The notes: generated by a model from the letters alone, not told the origin. Positions 1 through 9,960 are shown, counted from the stretch's first letter. The stretch is DNA of 64,000 bases from Cohnella sp. WQ 127256 (GCF_024519285.1 NZ_JAMZCY010000013.1:17848-81847), one strand, 5' to 3'. Program-made: numbers and translations.

Positions 1-741
1 GTTTATTGTCTGGGCGGCTTCCATGTTAGATTGTCGGGCGATGCGGGCAAGATGCTTACATGGAAGACGAAGAAGGAAAAGGAGCTTTGCGCGTTTCTGA
101 TCCATTACGCGGGAAAGTCTGTGAATACCGCATCGATCATTGAGGCGTTATGGCCGGGGTACGATCTGAACAAAGCGAAAACCTATTTATATACGTGCTT
201 GTCCTATTTAAGGAGAACCTTGACAGAAAATCATATTGCGATACATATACGGAAAGCAGATCAAGGTTTCGTAGCTGTAATGGATGGGCCGACGGTCGAT
301 GTAACTGAATTTGAGCAGTTGCTGAGCAACGCAATGGCCGAAGAGGAAATGGATGAGAAGTTTTACGACAAAATGAACCGGAAGTACACAGGCGAATACA
401 TGGAAGCTTGCGATTTCAGTTGGGCCACCGCCAGACAGCTGGAGATTAAAGCCTCCTATGTCCGAGTGCTTCGTAAATGGTACGCGTATTTTCGAAGTCG
501 GGGCAATTTTGCGCTTGCGGTAGACAGCATGAAAAACCTATTGTCGCTTGCCCCTGATTCCGAGATTGACGGTCGCGAGTTAATCAAGCTGCATCTGAGC
601 ATGGGTAATCGAAACGAGGCTTATCGGGCTTGTTTGCAATTGGAACAAGCGGTTCTCTTTCAATTAGGAGCAGGGCTTGAGGAAGAGACATTGCGGCTAT
701 TCGAACAAACGAAAGACAAGACAGAGCGGCAAGTCCGATGA
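1..741 (+). CDS. BTAD/SARP-like transcriptional regulator, 5'-truncated by the window
   Basis: The frame is already open at base 1 (it reads YCLGGFHVRL...), so the gene begins upstream and the TTG at 31 is not a real start. The visible part holds a winged-helix trans_reg_C-like segment (LGGFxV, then WKTKKEKELCAFLIHY and ALWP) followed by a helical bacterial transcriptional activator domain with TPR-like helices to the end. This order matches Firmicutes response regulators of the receiver-OmpR/PhoB-BTAD type; the receiver domain, if present, lies outside the window. Its stop overlaps the kinase start by 4 bases (ATGA), so the two are translationally coupled and probably partners. A likely target is the S-layer gene downstream, which carries 11-bp-spaced direct repeats in its promoter region. 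Confidence 0.8.
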   Translation, partial: VYCLGGFHVRLSGDAGKMLTWKTKKEKELCAFLIHYAGKSVNTASIIEALWPGYDLNKAKTYLYTCLSYLRRTLTENHIAIHIRKADQGFVAVMDGPTVDVTEFEQLLSNAMAEEEMDEKFYDKMNRKYTGEYMEACDFSWATARQLEIKASYVRVLRKWYAYFRSRGNFALAVDSMKNLLSLAPDSEIDGRELIKLHLSMGNRNEAYRACLQLEQAVLFQLGAGLEEETLRLFEQTKDKTERQVR

Positions 742-3700
742 GAAAAAAAGTTGCGGCAGCGCTTATCACGTTCTCTCTGTTGATTGCAACCTATGGGATG
801 CTGTTGACCTACTTCTCTAATCATAAAAAGCCCATGCCTGTAGCGGCGAACGGGGTCATGGATTTAACCGCATGGAAATTCGGTGATGACGGAGTCGTTC
901 GGCTGGACGGGCAATGGGAGCTTTATCCGAATCTACTGTTTACCCAGCAGCCTACTCGCTCATCCGCCGCTTCGGGGGGATTAACGCCTACGTTCATTAA
1001 GGTCCCCGGTTCATGGTCCAATCAAATGGATACGATCGGCATGGGGACCTATCGGCTGCGGGTCCAGATTGGCGATGCAAGCTCGGTGTATGGATTAAAA
1101 ACCGCTTCTATCCTAATTTCCAATCGGCTCATCGTCAATGGCCAAGTCGTCGGCTCAAGCGGGAAACCGGCCGAGAAGCAGCATTACCAAGCGGTTAACA
1201 AACCGTATGTCAGCTACTTCACGCTGCAGCCGGGCTGGAATGAAATTCTCGTTCAGGTGGCCAACTATGAATTTCACGTAAGCAGCGGGATCGGCGAATC
1301 GCTTCTCTTGGGCAAGGCCGAGCAAATTGCCGGGCTTCGCGATCGAGCGACGGCTCATGATTGGATCGCGTTAACCGCCTTTCTGATCATGGGATTGTAT
1401 TTTATTGGACTATTTTCCCAACGTAGAAACGATTTATCGCTTGCGGTATTTGGGGTTGTTTGCTTATTTATCGCTGCATTCACAAGCGTCAGCGGCGAGA
1501 GAGTCCTATTCGATGCGGTCGGCCCGTTTCCGTTTTGGCTTTATTTCCGCATCCAGATGGTTTCGACAGTTGGCGTAGGCGTTGGATTTTTCCTTTATGT
1601 CTATACCGCTTTCCGGCCTTATTGCTTTAAGTGGCTTACTCGAAGCGGGCTGGCCGTAGGCGCGATACTCGCCGTGTTGAACATTGGCTTCGCCTCCCAG
1701 CTTTCAACAGGGCCGTTTCGTCAATTGACGTCTCTTTACGTTACTTTCTCGTTGTTATACGCGACGTATGTATTCGTCTATACGGCCCTGCACAGAGTAG
1801 CGGGCAGCGGGTATTTGGCCGTGGCGGCAATGGCATTGAACGCGCTGGTGATGAATCAGAATATGAACGTTTACTTCGGCGTGCCGATCTATTCGCTTGC
1901 GCCGATTGAACCCTTTCTGGTTCTGCTGATGCTTGCGCTGCTAATGTCTCTCCGGTTCTCGAACGCTTTCCGCAGGATTGAGGAGTTGTCCGGGCAATTG
2001 ATATTATCGGACAAGTTAAAGGATGATTTTCTGGCCCGAACCTCGCATGAATTCAAGACGCCGCTTCACGGCGTGATGAATATTTCCCGTTCGATGCTGG
2101 ACGATGCCGCGCATCCGCCAACTGCCGAGCAACGGGAAAAGCTTCAGTTGGTTACCGACATTACGAGGAAGCTTTCGCAGCTCGTTTACGATATCTTGGA
2201 CTTATCCAAGCTGAAGCAGGGCGAACTGAGGATCGTTCCGACGCCAATCGACGTTCGTTCTGTCGTGGAGGTTCAAGTGCGCTTTTATTCGTATCTGTGC
2301 ACGGAAAATCATATTCAACTGGTGAATAATGTGCCTGCGGAGTTGCCTTCTGCTTTAGCCGATGAAATCCGCCTGAGCCAGGTGATTGGAAATTTGCTGG
2401 ACAATGCGATTAAGCATACGGAGAACGGAAGGATTGTCATTACCGGTAGGGAGTATGGAGGCAGGCTCGAAATTGCTGTGCAGGATACAGGAGAAGGCAT
2501 CGAACCCCAAGACATTCCATTCATTTTTGAACCGTTTAAGTCGCTTGAGGGAGATAATCACCGCGGCTTCGGATTAGGGCTACCGATTGCCAAACAATTG
2601 GTCGAGTTGCAAAACGGCACGCTTTCGGTTGCTTCCATGCTGGGCGTCGGCTCCACATTTACGATTACGCTTCCCATAGCAAATCAAGCAAAAGAAGAGT
2701 TGACGTCCGATCCCGGGAGCGTTTTCGTATCGAAAGAGGCTAAATATTCTTTCGCTACGCCATATCATGCGAATCAAAGCGGTAAGCATACGATACTCAT
2801 CGTTGACGATCAATATATTAACCTCAAGGTGTTGCTGGATGCGCTTCAGACTCCAGAATATCACGTCATTGCGGTCAAGAACGGTTATGAGGCGTTGGAG
2901 CAGATTCATCGATCGGGAAAAATGGATCTCGTCATTCTTGATTTGATGATGCCGGGCAAGTCAGGGTATGAAGTGTGCCAGGAAATTCGCAAAAGGTATT
3001 CGTTGCTGGAGCTGCCCGTCTTAATGGTAACAGCAGCTAGTCAACCGCAGGATAAGGTGGCAGCCTTCCAAGCGGGAGCGAACGATTACTTGCCTAAGCC
3101 GTTCGATCTGGAAGAGCTGAAGGCAAGAATCGGCAGCCTGCTCGCGATGAAGGAATCGCTCGGCCGGGCGGTCCACATGGAAGTGGCGTTTCTGCAATCG
3201 CAGATCAAACCGCACTTTATATATAACGTGCTGAACAGTATTGTGGCATCTAGTTATACGGATGCGGAACGGGCGCGGAAAATGATTGCCGATCTAGCCG
3301 ATTACTTGCGAGGAAGCTTCCGATTCAGCAACGCGGAGGAACGCATCGGGTTTGCAGAAGAGTTCGGCCTCATTCGAACATATGTGGAAATCGAGCGAGC
3401 CCGATTCAAAGATCGTATTCGCTTCGAGTACGATCTCCCCGAGGCTGTTTATAGCTTGCGTATGCCGCCGCTTCTGTTGCAGCCTCTTGTCGAGAATGCG
3501 ATTCGTCATGGTATCGGCAATCGTATGGAGGGCGGCACAGTGACGATCACGGCGGAGCAATCGGGTGGGCACTGGCGGTTTATTGTCGCCGATGACGGCG
3601 TGGGAATCGAGCCCGGTCGGTTGAAGACGTTGCTTGAACGAACCGACGGGGACGAAGCTCAAGGGGTAGGCTTGCGGAATATTAACAAGCGGCTGAAATA

Positions 3701-3785
3701 CGAATACGGGACTTCGCTTGAGCTGGAAAGCGAACCGGGACGCGGTACGAAAGTCTCCATGCTCATCCCTGCTTCACGGGTTTAA
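738..3785 (+). CDS. Hybrid sensor kinase: 7TMR-DISM, HisKA/HATPase, receiver, LytS-like kinase
   Basis: A 1015-residue membrane sensor. Order seen: N-terminal membrane helix (about 5-25), extracytoplasmic beta domain of the 7TMR-DISM type (about 40-195), about seven membrane helices (205-405), HisKA with phospho-acceptor H437 in SHEFKTPLHG, HATPase_c with DNAIKH and GxGLGL (540-655), receiver domain with D735 in LDLMMPGKSG (690-805), then a second kinase core of the LytS/YesM type with H826 in QIKPHFIYNVLNS and its own ATP-binding domain (ENAIRHG, GVGLRN) to the end. Two kinase cores of different classes flanking a receiver suggest an internal relay. The ATG overlaps the upstream regulator by 4 bases. 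A strong terminator follows. The ligand is unknown; DISM domains often bind carbohydrates. Confidence 0.9.
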   Translation: MRKKVAAALITFSLLIATYGMLLTYFSNHKKPMPVAANGVMDLTAWKFGDDGVVRLDGQWELYPNLLFTQQPTRSSAASGGLTPTFIKVPGSWSNQMDTIGMGTYRLRVQIGDASSVYGLKTASILISNRLIVNGQVVGSSGKPAEKQHYQAVNKPYVSYFTLQPGWNEILVQVANYEFHVSSGIGESLLLGKAEQIAGLRDRATAHDWIALTAFLIMGLYFIGLFSQRRNDLSLAVFGVVCLFIAAFTSVSGERVLFDAVGPFPFWLYFRIQMVSTVGVGVGFFLYVYTAFRPYCFKWLTRSGLAVGAILAVLNIGFASQLSTGPFRQLTSLYVTFSLLYATYVFVYTALHRVAGSGYLAVAAMALNALVMNQNMNVYFGVPIYSLAPIEPFLVLLMLALLMSLRFSNAFRRIEELSGQLILSDKLKDDFLARTSHEFKTPLHGVMNISRSMLDDAAHPPTAEQREKLQLVTDITRKLSQLVYDILDLSKLKQGELRIVPTPIDVRSVVEVQVRFYSYLCTENHIQLVNNVPAELPSALADEIRLSQVIGNLLDNAIKHTENGRIVITGREYGGRLEIAVQDTGEGIEPQDIPFIFEPFKSLEGDNHRGFGLGLPIAKQLVELQNGTLSVASMLGVGSTFTITLPIANQAKEELTSDPGSVFVSKEAKYSFATPYHANQSGKHTILIVDDQYINLKVLLDALQTPEYHVIAVKNGYEALEQIHRSGKMDLVILDLMMPGKSGYEVCQEIRKRYSLLELPVLMVTAASQPQDKVAAFQAGANDYLPKPFDLEELKARIGSLLAMKESLGRAVHMEVAFLQSQIKPHFIYNVLNSIVASSYTDAERARKMIADLADYLRGSFRFSNAEERIGFAEEFGLIRTYVEIERARFKDRIRFEYDLPEAVYSLRMPPLLLQPLVENAIRHGIGNRMEGGTVTITAEQSGGHWRFIVADDGVGIEPGRLKTLLERTDGDEAQGVGLRNINKRLKYEYGTSLELESEPGRGTKVSMLIPASRV

Positions 3786-3805
3786 CGGACTGTCCTGATT
3801 GGCGT

Positions 3806-3845
3806 AACAGGTTCTCGTCGTTTTTACGAGGGGGCCTGTTTCTTT
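3806..3845 (+). terminator. Rho-independent terminator after the kinase
   Basis: Inverted repeat: AACAGG plus CTCGT on the left pairs with ACGAG plus CCTGTT on the right, followed by a T-rich run. It ends the regulator-kinase operon. Confidence 0.7.
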
Positions 3846-3862
3846 ATGGGGAAAATTGTCGA

Positions 3863-3898
3863 TTTTTAAGGTTTTTTTAAGGTGCGATCCGATATGAT
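3863..3898 (+). promoter_or_regulatory. Candidate SARP-type operator and -10 box
   Basis: TTTTTAAGG at 3863-3871 is repeated exactly at 3874-3882 (period 11 bp), and a good -10 box TATGAT lies at 3893-3898, 10 bases after the second copy. No convincing -35 box is seen. SARP family activators are known to bind direct repeats spaced 11 bp just upstream of the -10 box, and a SARP-like regulator is encoded just upstream. The pairing of protein and site is inference. Confidence 0.45.
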
Positions 3899-3955
3899 GG
3901 GTGGAAAATGCGGGACATAGGAAGTACGACTACGACCACGAAAGGAAGATGACAA

Positions 3956-6900
3956 TTGATCCCGGAATTGAAATTAAGCAAAACCTACGGTAGTATCCGA
4001 AAAACGGTACATCTATTGCTGGCCTTTGTGTTGACGATGCCTTTATTTTTCCAAGGAGGAAGTATGGCTTCGGCATCGGTTGGAGGCTTTACTTTTGTAG
4101 ATGGCGGCGGAGCAACCGGGGTGAATGTGAACACCAGCAGAGCAGCCAATGATCCTGCCATAGTTGCATTCAACAATGAGATTTATGCGGCATGGTGGGA
4201 AACGAACAATGTTAACGGAAAAAATGTTAATCAAATTCACGTCAGGAAGTATAATAATAATAACAATATCTGGGATAATATCAGCGGTCCGAACGGTATA
4301 AACTTCAATCCTGAAAAAGCGGCAGGCAACCCTACTCTTGCCGTGTTCAACGGTGCTGTCTATGCTGCATGGACAGAACTGGGTACCTACGATAATAAAG
4401 GTGCGGATAAAATCCGGATCAGTAAATATTCCAACGTAGGATTAGTCTGGGAGGATGTCACTGGAAATGTAAACGGATTAAACGTAGATCCTGCCATACC
4501 TGCCTTTGCTCCTAGTCTAGCTGTTCTCGGCAATGCTTTGTATGCGACATGGTCTGAAAACGGGCAGATTCGAGTCAAGAAGTTTGATGGAAGCAATTGG
4601 ACTAGCGCTGAGGAGGAGGGGTCAACAGGGTTGAACAACAAAGGCGCCACCACTCCTAGCATGGTTGCATCTAATGACGCTTTGTATGTGATGTGGTCAG
4701 AAATTGATTCAGGCGCTTATCACCTTCGAGGCAAGATGTATGACGGAGAAAATTGGACGAGCCTAGACAATGGAGTCCCGGGCGGTTTGAATATCAAACC
4801 TTCAAATATAGCAGTCGAGCCTTCATTGGCAATATATAAAGAAAAACTTTATGTGGCATGGGAAGAAAATAATATCGATAGACTAGATTATCAAATTCGG
4901 GTCAAGATGTATGACGGCTCCACTTGGACAAGCGTTGATGGCGGTGGTCCATATGGATTAAACATAAACGCTGGACTCAGAGCAGCTCAAGCAGAATTAG
5001 TTGTATTCAACAATCATTTATATGTGATATGGCAAGAAGTTAAAGCATCGACTGTTTACTTGCATATTCGAGCTAAAAAATATGATGGTACGAGCTGGAC
5101 GAGCGCTGATGGGGGCGGTCCTAACGGATTGAACGTAAATCCTGGAGTATCTGCACTTTATCCAGATGCAGCCGTGCTAAACAACCAACTGTTCGTAGCA
5201 TGGGAAGAGAAAAGTGGAAATACAAATCAAATTAGAGTTGCGAAACAGTTGCCGCCTGCAATTAAAAGTGTAACCTTTAATATCTCCTCGATAGGTATTT
5301 TCCTAGGGAAATCCGATCAGCTTATAGCGACAGTCGTTACGGAAGGAGACGCAGCGAAGACGGTAACGTGGATGAGCAATGATGCTAACAATAAAGTGAA
5401 AGTGGACCAAACAGGGACAATAACGGTTGCGGCAGATGCCACCCCGGGAGAATATGAGATCAGGGCAACTTCGACGGTAGATAGCAGTAAGTTTGCAACC
5501 GCCACGGTTAGGGTTGTTGCTCCTTCAATTACTCGCGTAACGGTAAGCCCGAACGCAGCAAACGTGGTGCAAGGAGGAGAGAGACAGCTTGTCTCCTTAG
5601 TCAATGAGGTGGGAGGAGCGGCGACAACGGTAACATGGAAGAGTAACGACGTAAACAGAATGGTGACGGTAAGCACCAGCGGGAAAGTTCTCGTTGACGG
5701 GGATGCCGCTCCGGGACAATATACAATCACGGCAACGTCAACTTTTGATAGTAGTAAATTCGGTACCTCTATTATTACGGTTACGGCAGCGCCGCCTGCC
5801 ATTAACAGCGTAACTGTCAGCCCAGCCACGGCAAGCGTGAAGCAGGGAGAAAGCGAACAGCTTACGGCAACAGTAGCTTCGGTAGGGGGAGCGGCGAAGA
5901 CGGTCGAATGGACAAGCAATGACAGCAAGGTAACAGTGAGCAATACAGGGGAAGTAACCGTGGCAGAGGATGCTGTTCCGGGACAGTATACGATTACGGC
6001 AACGTCGACGGTAAACAGGAGTAAATATGGAACTGCCACGATTACGGTTACTGCAGTACCGCCGGGAGTTAACAGTGTAACAGTCACTCCAGACAGTGTA
6101 AGCATTGTCAGAGGAGGAGTAAAGCAACTCGAAGTCAAGGTAAATGCTGTGGGCGGAGCAGATAAGACTGTCACATGGTCAACGAGTGACGGAGACGTAG
6201 CCGTGGATAATACAGGGAAAGTAACCGTTGCGGCGGGTACGGATTTGGGCAATTATACGATTAAAGCCACCTCGGTTTTCGATAGCAGTAAAGTCGGAAT
6301 AGCTACGATTACGGTCGTCGAAACGCCGGCAATTAATAGCGTCACCGTCAATCCAAGCGCGGAGAATGTGGCGCAAGGAAATAGCGTACAACTGGAAGCC
6401 ACGGTAGACGCTGTTGGAGACGCGGATGAGACGGTAACGTGGACAAGCAGCGATCCCGACAAAGTTGCAGTGGACAGCACCGGTAATGTAACTGTCGAAG
6501 CAGATGCTACGCTGAAGCAGTATACGATTACCGCTACTTCGAATTTTGATAGCAGCAAGATAGGAGAGGCAGTCATTACGGTTACGCAAGCCCCGGAAAT
6601 TAGGAGTGTTACAGTCAGTCCAAGTACGGAAAATGTAATGCAAGGAACAAGCAAGCAATTAGATGTCACGGTTGATGCGGTCGGAGATGCGGATGAGACG
6701 GTTACTTGGTCAAGCAGCGACCCTACAAAAGTTGCAGTGAGCAGCACGGGCGAGGTTACTGTCGCAGCGGACGCAACGCCGAAGAATTATACGATTACCG
6801 CGACTTCGAATTTTGATAGCAGCAAGACAGGAGAAGCTGTCATTACGGTTACCGAAGCTCCGGCGATTAGAAGCGTCATCGTCACCCCGAGCAGCGTAAG

Positions 6901-9589
6901 TGTTGCACGAAGGGGGAGTACGCAACTTACCGCTCAGGTAGATGCGGCAGGCGGAGCGGATGAGACTGTTACATGGTCAACTAGCGACGAAGATGTGGCG
7001 GTGGATAGCACTGGGAAAGTAACCGTAGCAGCTGGAACCGATTTGGGCAATTATACGATTACAGCCACATCGGTTTATAATGCTAGCAAGACAGGAACAG
7101 CTACCATCACAGTCGTCGAAGCTCAGGCTATTAACAGCGTCATTGTGACCCCAAGCACGGAAAGCGTGATGCAAGGAACAAGCAAACAACTAGAAGTCAC
7201 AGTAGATGCTGTGGGCGGGGCGGATGAGACGGTTACTTGGTCAAGCAGTGACCCTACAAAAGTTGCAGTGAACAGCACGGGCGAGGTTACTGTCGCAGCG
7301 GACGCAACGCCGAAGGATTACACGATTACAGCCACCTCGGCTTTTGACAGCAGCAAGGCAGGAACAGCAGTCATTACGGTTACCGAAGCTCCTATCTATT
7401 CAATCGCTGCAATCGGGAATCAGACGTTAAAGGCGCTTACTCAAGGTTACATTTCAGGAACGCAGGAAACTAAATCTATCACGATTTCGAATGCGGGTAC
7501 CGTCGGTTTGAACAACTTGTCTGTAAATCTTAGCGGTACGAATGCCAATGATTTTGTAATGACGCAGCTAGACTCTACCTCTTTAACAAGGGGCGCATCG
7601 ACAAGCTTTGATATCCATGCAAGAGACGGTTTGCCAGCAGGCACCTACACAGCAACGGTCACAGTATCCGCGGCTCAACTGACACCTGTAACATTTATTG
7701 TTACGCAAGCCGTGAACTTGCCAAATGCTCCCGCGAATCCACAGAGTCTTGTGGCTGCGGGCGGAGACAGTCATGTTTCTCTGAGCTGGAATACAGTATC
7801 GGATGCGACGAATTATCGTATTTACATGGCAACGGATGCGAGCCAAGCCAGCATGGTCGAGGTTGCTACTGTAACTTCTGCTACTTATAGCGTACCGAAC
7901 TTGGTCAACGGCATTACCTATTACTTTGTCGTAAAAGCAGAAAACTCGGGGGGCTTGAGCGCGGCTTCGAATCAAATCAGCGTGACTCCGTCAATCTTAC
8001 CAGGAACGCCGACTAATGTGACGGCAGTAGCCGGTAATGGACAAGCTGTTATTACGTTTACGGCTCCGATCGATAACGGCGGAAGTCCGATTACAGGATA
8101 TGAAGTGACTGCTTCGCCGGGAAATATGGTCGTGATCGGAGGAGCAAGTCCGATTATGCTCACAGGATTGACGAATGGAACAAGTTATACCTTTACCGTA
8201 AAAGCGATCAACGGCGCGGGGACAAGCGCAGCTTCCGCACAGTCTAACGCAATCATTCCGATAGCACCGCCATCCGGCGACAACGGCAATTCTACGCCAT
8301 CTCAGCCGACTGCACCAACGGCATCAGGCGATACGAACTCAGGCGTGGATATCCTTGTTAACGGGAAAGTCGAGAATGCGGGTACCGCAACGATCTCAAA
8401 GCGAAACAATCAAACCTTAATGACGGTGGTCGTGGATCAGAAAAAGCTGCATGAGAGGCTCGCGGCGGAAGGGCAGCATGCCGTAGTCACAATTCCGATC
8501 AACCAAAAATTCGATATCGTCGTTGGCGAACTGAACGGTCAAATGGTGAAGGACATGGAGGACAAGCAAGCCGTTCTGGAGTTCAAAACCGATCATGCGA
8601 CGTACACGCTTCCAGCGCGACAATTCAATATCGGAGCGATATCCGAGCAGGCCGGTGAATTAATAGCTTTACAAGACATTAAAGTGCGGATTGAAATCGC
8701 CGTCCCGACAACGGATACGTTGAAGGTTGTGGAGAACGCGGCAGCCAAAGGCCAACTAACGCTTGTCGCCCAGCCGCTGAGTTTTACGGTGATAATCGCT
8801 TATGGAGATAAGATCATTGAAGTAACGAAGTTCGACGCTTATGTAGAAAGAACGATTGCGATTCCGGATGGGGTTGATCCAGGCAAGATTACGACAGGAG
8901 TTGTAGTCGAGCAGGATGGGGCAGTACGTCATGTACCGACTAAGGTCCGAAATATCAATGGGAAGTATGAGGCCCAAATCAACAGCTTGACCAACAGCAC
9001 GTATGCGATCGTATGGAATCCGCTCGAATTCAGCGATGTGGCGAACCATTGGGCGAAAAACGCAGTTAACGACATGGGATCCCGGATGATCGTCGACGGA
9101 ACGGGTAACGGCATGTTCAATCCCGACCGAGAAATCACCCGTGCCGAATTTGCAGCCATAATCGTACGCGGATTAGGACTTAAGCTGGAGAATGGAGTAT
9201 CGCCATTCTCGGATGTGAAGCCGGAGATTTGGTATAGCAGCGCTATCAGTACGGCTTATTCGCATCGGCTTATCAACGGCTTGGATGACGGCACTTTCCG
9301 ACCGAATGACAAAATTACGAGAGAACAGGCCATGGTTATCTTGTCCAAAGCGATGTCGATCACCGGTTTGAAAGAGAAGCTGCTCGATCAATCGGCAGAC
9401 GCAACGCTTCACCCATTCGAAGATGCGACCGGAGTGTCCTCATGGGCGCGAAGCAGCGTTGCGGACAATGTGCAGGCTGGCATCGTATTTGGGAGAGAAG
9501 GGGATTTACTAGTACCGAAGGGTTATATGACCCGAGCCGAGGTTGCAACTGTGGTACAGAGATTATTGCAAAAATCGAGTCTGATTTAA
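3956..9589 (+). CDS. S-layer-anchored multidomain protein (propeller-like repeats, 8 Ig-like, 2 FN3, 3 SLH)
   Basis: An 1877-residue exported cell-surface protein. It starts with TTG at 3956, preceded by AAAGGAAG. A signal peptide ends near ASA (about residue 40). Residues about 45-430 hold six or so propeller-like repeats (W-E/T-E blades with KxYDGxxWTSxDGGGPxGLN). Eight Big_2-type Ig-like repeats of about 88 residues follow (about 437-1145; each SVTVxP...QGxxxQL...VTWxSxD). Next come a region about 100 residues long, two fibronectin III domains (about 1256-1435), a spacer, and three SLH domains (about 1692-1877) with ITRAE/ITREQ/MTRAE motifs that bind pyruvylated wall polymer. No catalytic motif was recognised. 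It may be an adhesin or a carbohydrate-binding surface protein. Ig repeats 4/7 and 6/8 are nearly identical in DNA, a sign of recent internal duplication. Confidence 0.88.
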   Translation: MIPELKLSKTYGSIRKTVHLLLAFVLTMPLFFQGGSMASASVGGFTFVDGGGATGVNVNTSRAANDPAIVAFNNEIYAAWWETNNVNGKNVNQIHVRKYNNNNNIWDNISGPNGINFNPEKAAGNPTLAVFNGAVYAAWTELGTYDNKGADKIRISKYSNVGLVWEDVTGNVNGLNVDPAIPAFAPSLAVLGNALYATWSENGQIRVKKFDGSNWTSAEEEGSTGLNNKGATTPSMVASNDALYVMWSEIDSGAYHLRGKMYDGENWTSLDNGVPGGLNIKPSNIAVEPSLAIYKEKLYVAWEENNIDRLDYQIRVKMYDGSTWTSVDGGGPYGLNINAGLRAAQAELVVFNNHLYVIWQEVKASTVYLHIRAKKYDGTSWTSADGGGPNGLNVNPGVSALYPDAAVLNNQLFVAWEEKSGNTNQIRVAKQLPPAIKSVTFNISSIGIFLGKSDQLIATVVTEGDAAKTVTWMSNDANNKVKVDQTGTITVAADATPGEYEIRATSTVDSSKFATATVRVVAPSITRVTVSPNAANVVQGGERQLVSLVNEVGGAATTVTWKSNDVNRMVTVSTSGKVLVDGDAAPGQYTITATSTFDSSKFGTSIITVTAAPPAINSVTVSPATASVKQGESEQLTATVASVGGAAKTVEWTSNDSKVTVSNTGEVTVAEDAVPGQYTITATSTVNRSKYGTATITVTAVPPGVNSVTVTPDSVSIVRGGVKQLEVKVNAVGGADKTVTWSTSDGDVAVDNTGKVTVAAGTDLGNYTIKATSVFDSSKVGIATITVVETPAINSVTVNPSAENVAQGNSVQLEATVDAVGDADETVTWTSSDPDKVAVDSTGNVTVEADATLKQYTITATSNFDSSKIGEAVITVTQAPEIRSVTVSPSTENVMQGTSKQLDVTVDAVGDADETVTWSSSDPTKVAVSSTGEVTVAADATPKNYTITATSNFDSSKTGEAVITVTEAPAIRSVIVTPSSVSVARRGSTQLTAQVDAAGGADETVTWSTSDEDVAVDSTGKVTVAAGTDLGNYTITATSVYNASKTGTATITVVEAQAINSVIVTPSTESVMQGTSKQLEVTVDAVGGADETVTWSSSDPTKVAVNSTGEVTVAADATPKDYTITATSAFDSSKAGTAVITVTEAPIYSIAAIGNQTLKALTQGYISGTQETKSITISNAGTVGLNNLSVNLSGTNANDFVMTQLDSTSLTRGASTSFDIHARDGLPAGTYTATVTVSAAQLTPVTFIVTQAVNLPNAPANPQSLVAAGGDSHVSLSWNTVSDATNYRIYMATDASQASMVEVATVTSATYSVPNLVNGITYYFVVKAENSGGLSAASNQISVTPSILPGTPTNVTAVAGNGQAVITFTAPIDNGGSPITGYEVTASPGNMVVIGGASPIMLTGLTNGTSYTFTVKAINGAGTSAASAQSNAIIPIAPPSGDNGNSTPSQPTAPTASGDTNSGVDILVNGKVENAGTATISKRNNQTLMTVVVDQKKLHERLAAEGQHAVVTIPINQKFDIVVGELNGQMVKDMEDKQAVLEFKTDHATYTLPARQFNIGAISEQAGELIALQDIKVRIEIAVPTTDTLKVVENAAAKGQLTLVAQPLSFTVIIAYGDKIIEVTKFDAYVERTIAIPDGVDPGKITTGVVVEQDGAVRHVPTKVRNINGKYEAQINSLTNSTYAIVWNPLEFSDVANHWAKNAVNDMGSRMIVDGTGNGMFNPDREITRAEFAAIIVRGLGLKLENGVSPFSDVKPEIWYSSAISTAYSHRLINGLDDGTFRPNDKITREQAMVILSKAMSITGLKEKLLDQSADATLHPFEDATGVSSWARSSVADNVQAGIVFGREGDLLVPKGYMTRAEVATVVQRLLQKSSLI

Positions 9590-9620
9590 GCAATTTGTAA
9601 AAGTCGAGATGTATTGGTGA

Positions 9621-9960
9621 AGAGGCTGTCCCAAAGGTGAAAACTTTTGAGCAGCTTCTTTCTTTTACATCGCATGACGTGAAATAAGCTTTATAAAACC
9701 GTAAGAAAAACGGAGCTAACACAAGCCTGCTAACACCAAGAGCATAGACTTACTTATGGACATACAATCCCTTATTTGTACAAATCCCCTCTATTTTCGA
9801 TAGATACGGACATATGTTCCGTTATTTGCATTAAATCATTGAATTATGGGGCTATTACTCCTTAATAAAGGCTCTCATGTCCGCTTCACTCCTAAAGCCC
9901 TATTGAAATTTCAAATAACGGATCTGATGTCCGATCAGACTTTTGAGACAGCCCCTTTTT
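9621..9960. repeat. MITE-like element with 19-bp imperfect terminal inverted repeats
   Basis: The ends are inverted repeats: AAGAGGCTGTCCCAAAGGT near 9620-9638, and at 9939-9957 the complement of a sequence differing at 3 of 19 bases. Inside are scattered copies of a motif of the form CAAATAAsGGATnnnATGTCCG: direct at about 9912-9933, inverted at about 9803-9824 and about 9756-9777. A further copy sits at about 37103-37124. No coding frame is seen. The right end is followed by a T run, so it may also act as terminator of the S-layer gene. This is a non-autonomous element or an intergenic repeat family. Confidence 0.5.

Noticed and set aside
5317..6747. Long minus-strand frames opposite the Ig-like repeats (311 and 164 codons), and similar ones at 62065-63984
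   Set aside because: Shadows of repeated Thr/Val/Ser-rich coding on the plus strand; no ribosome sites, and low-complexity products.
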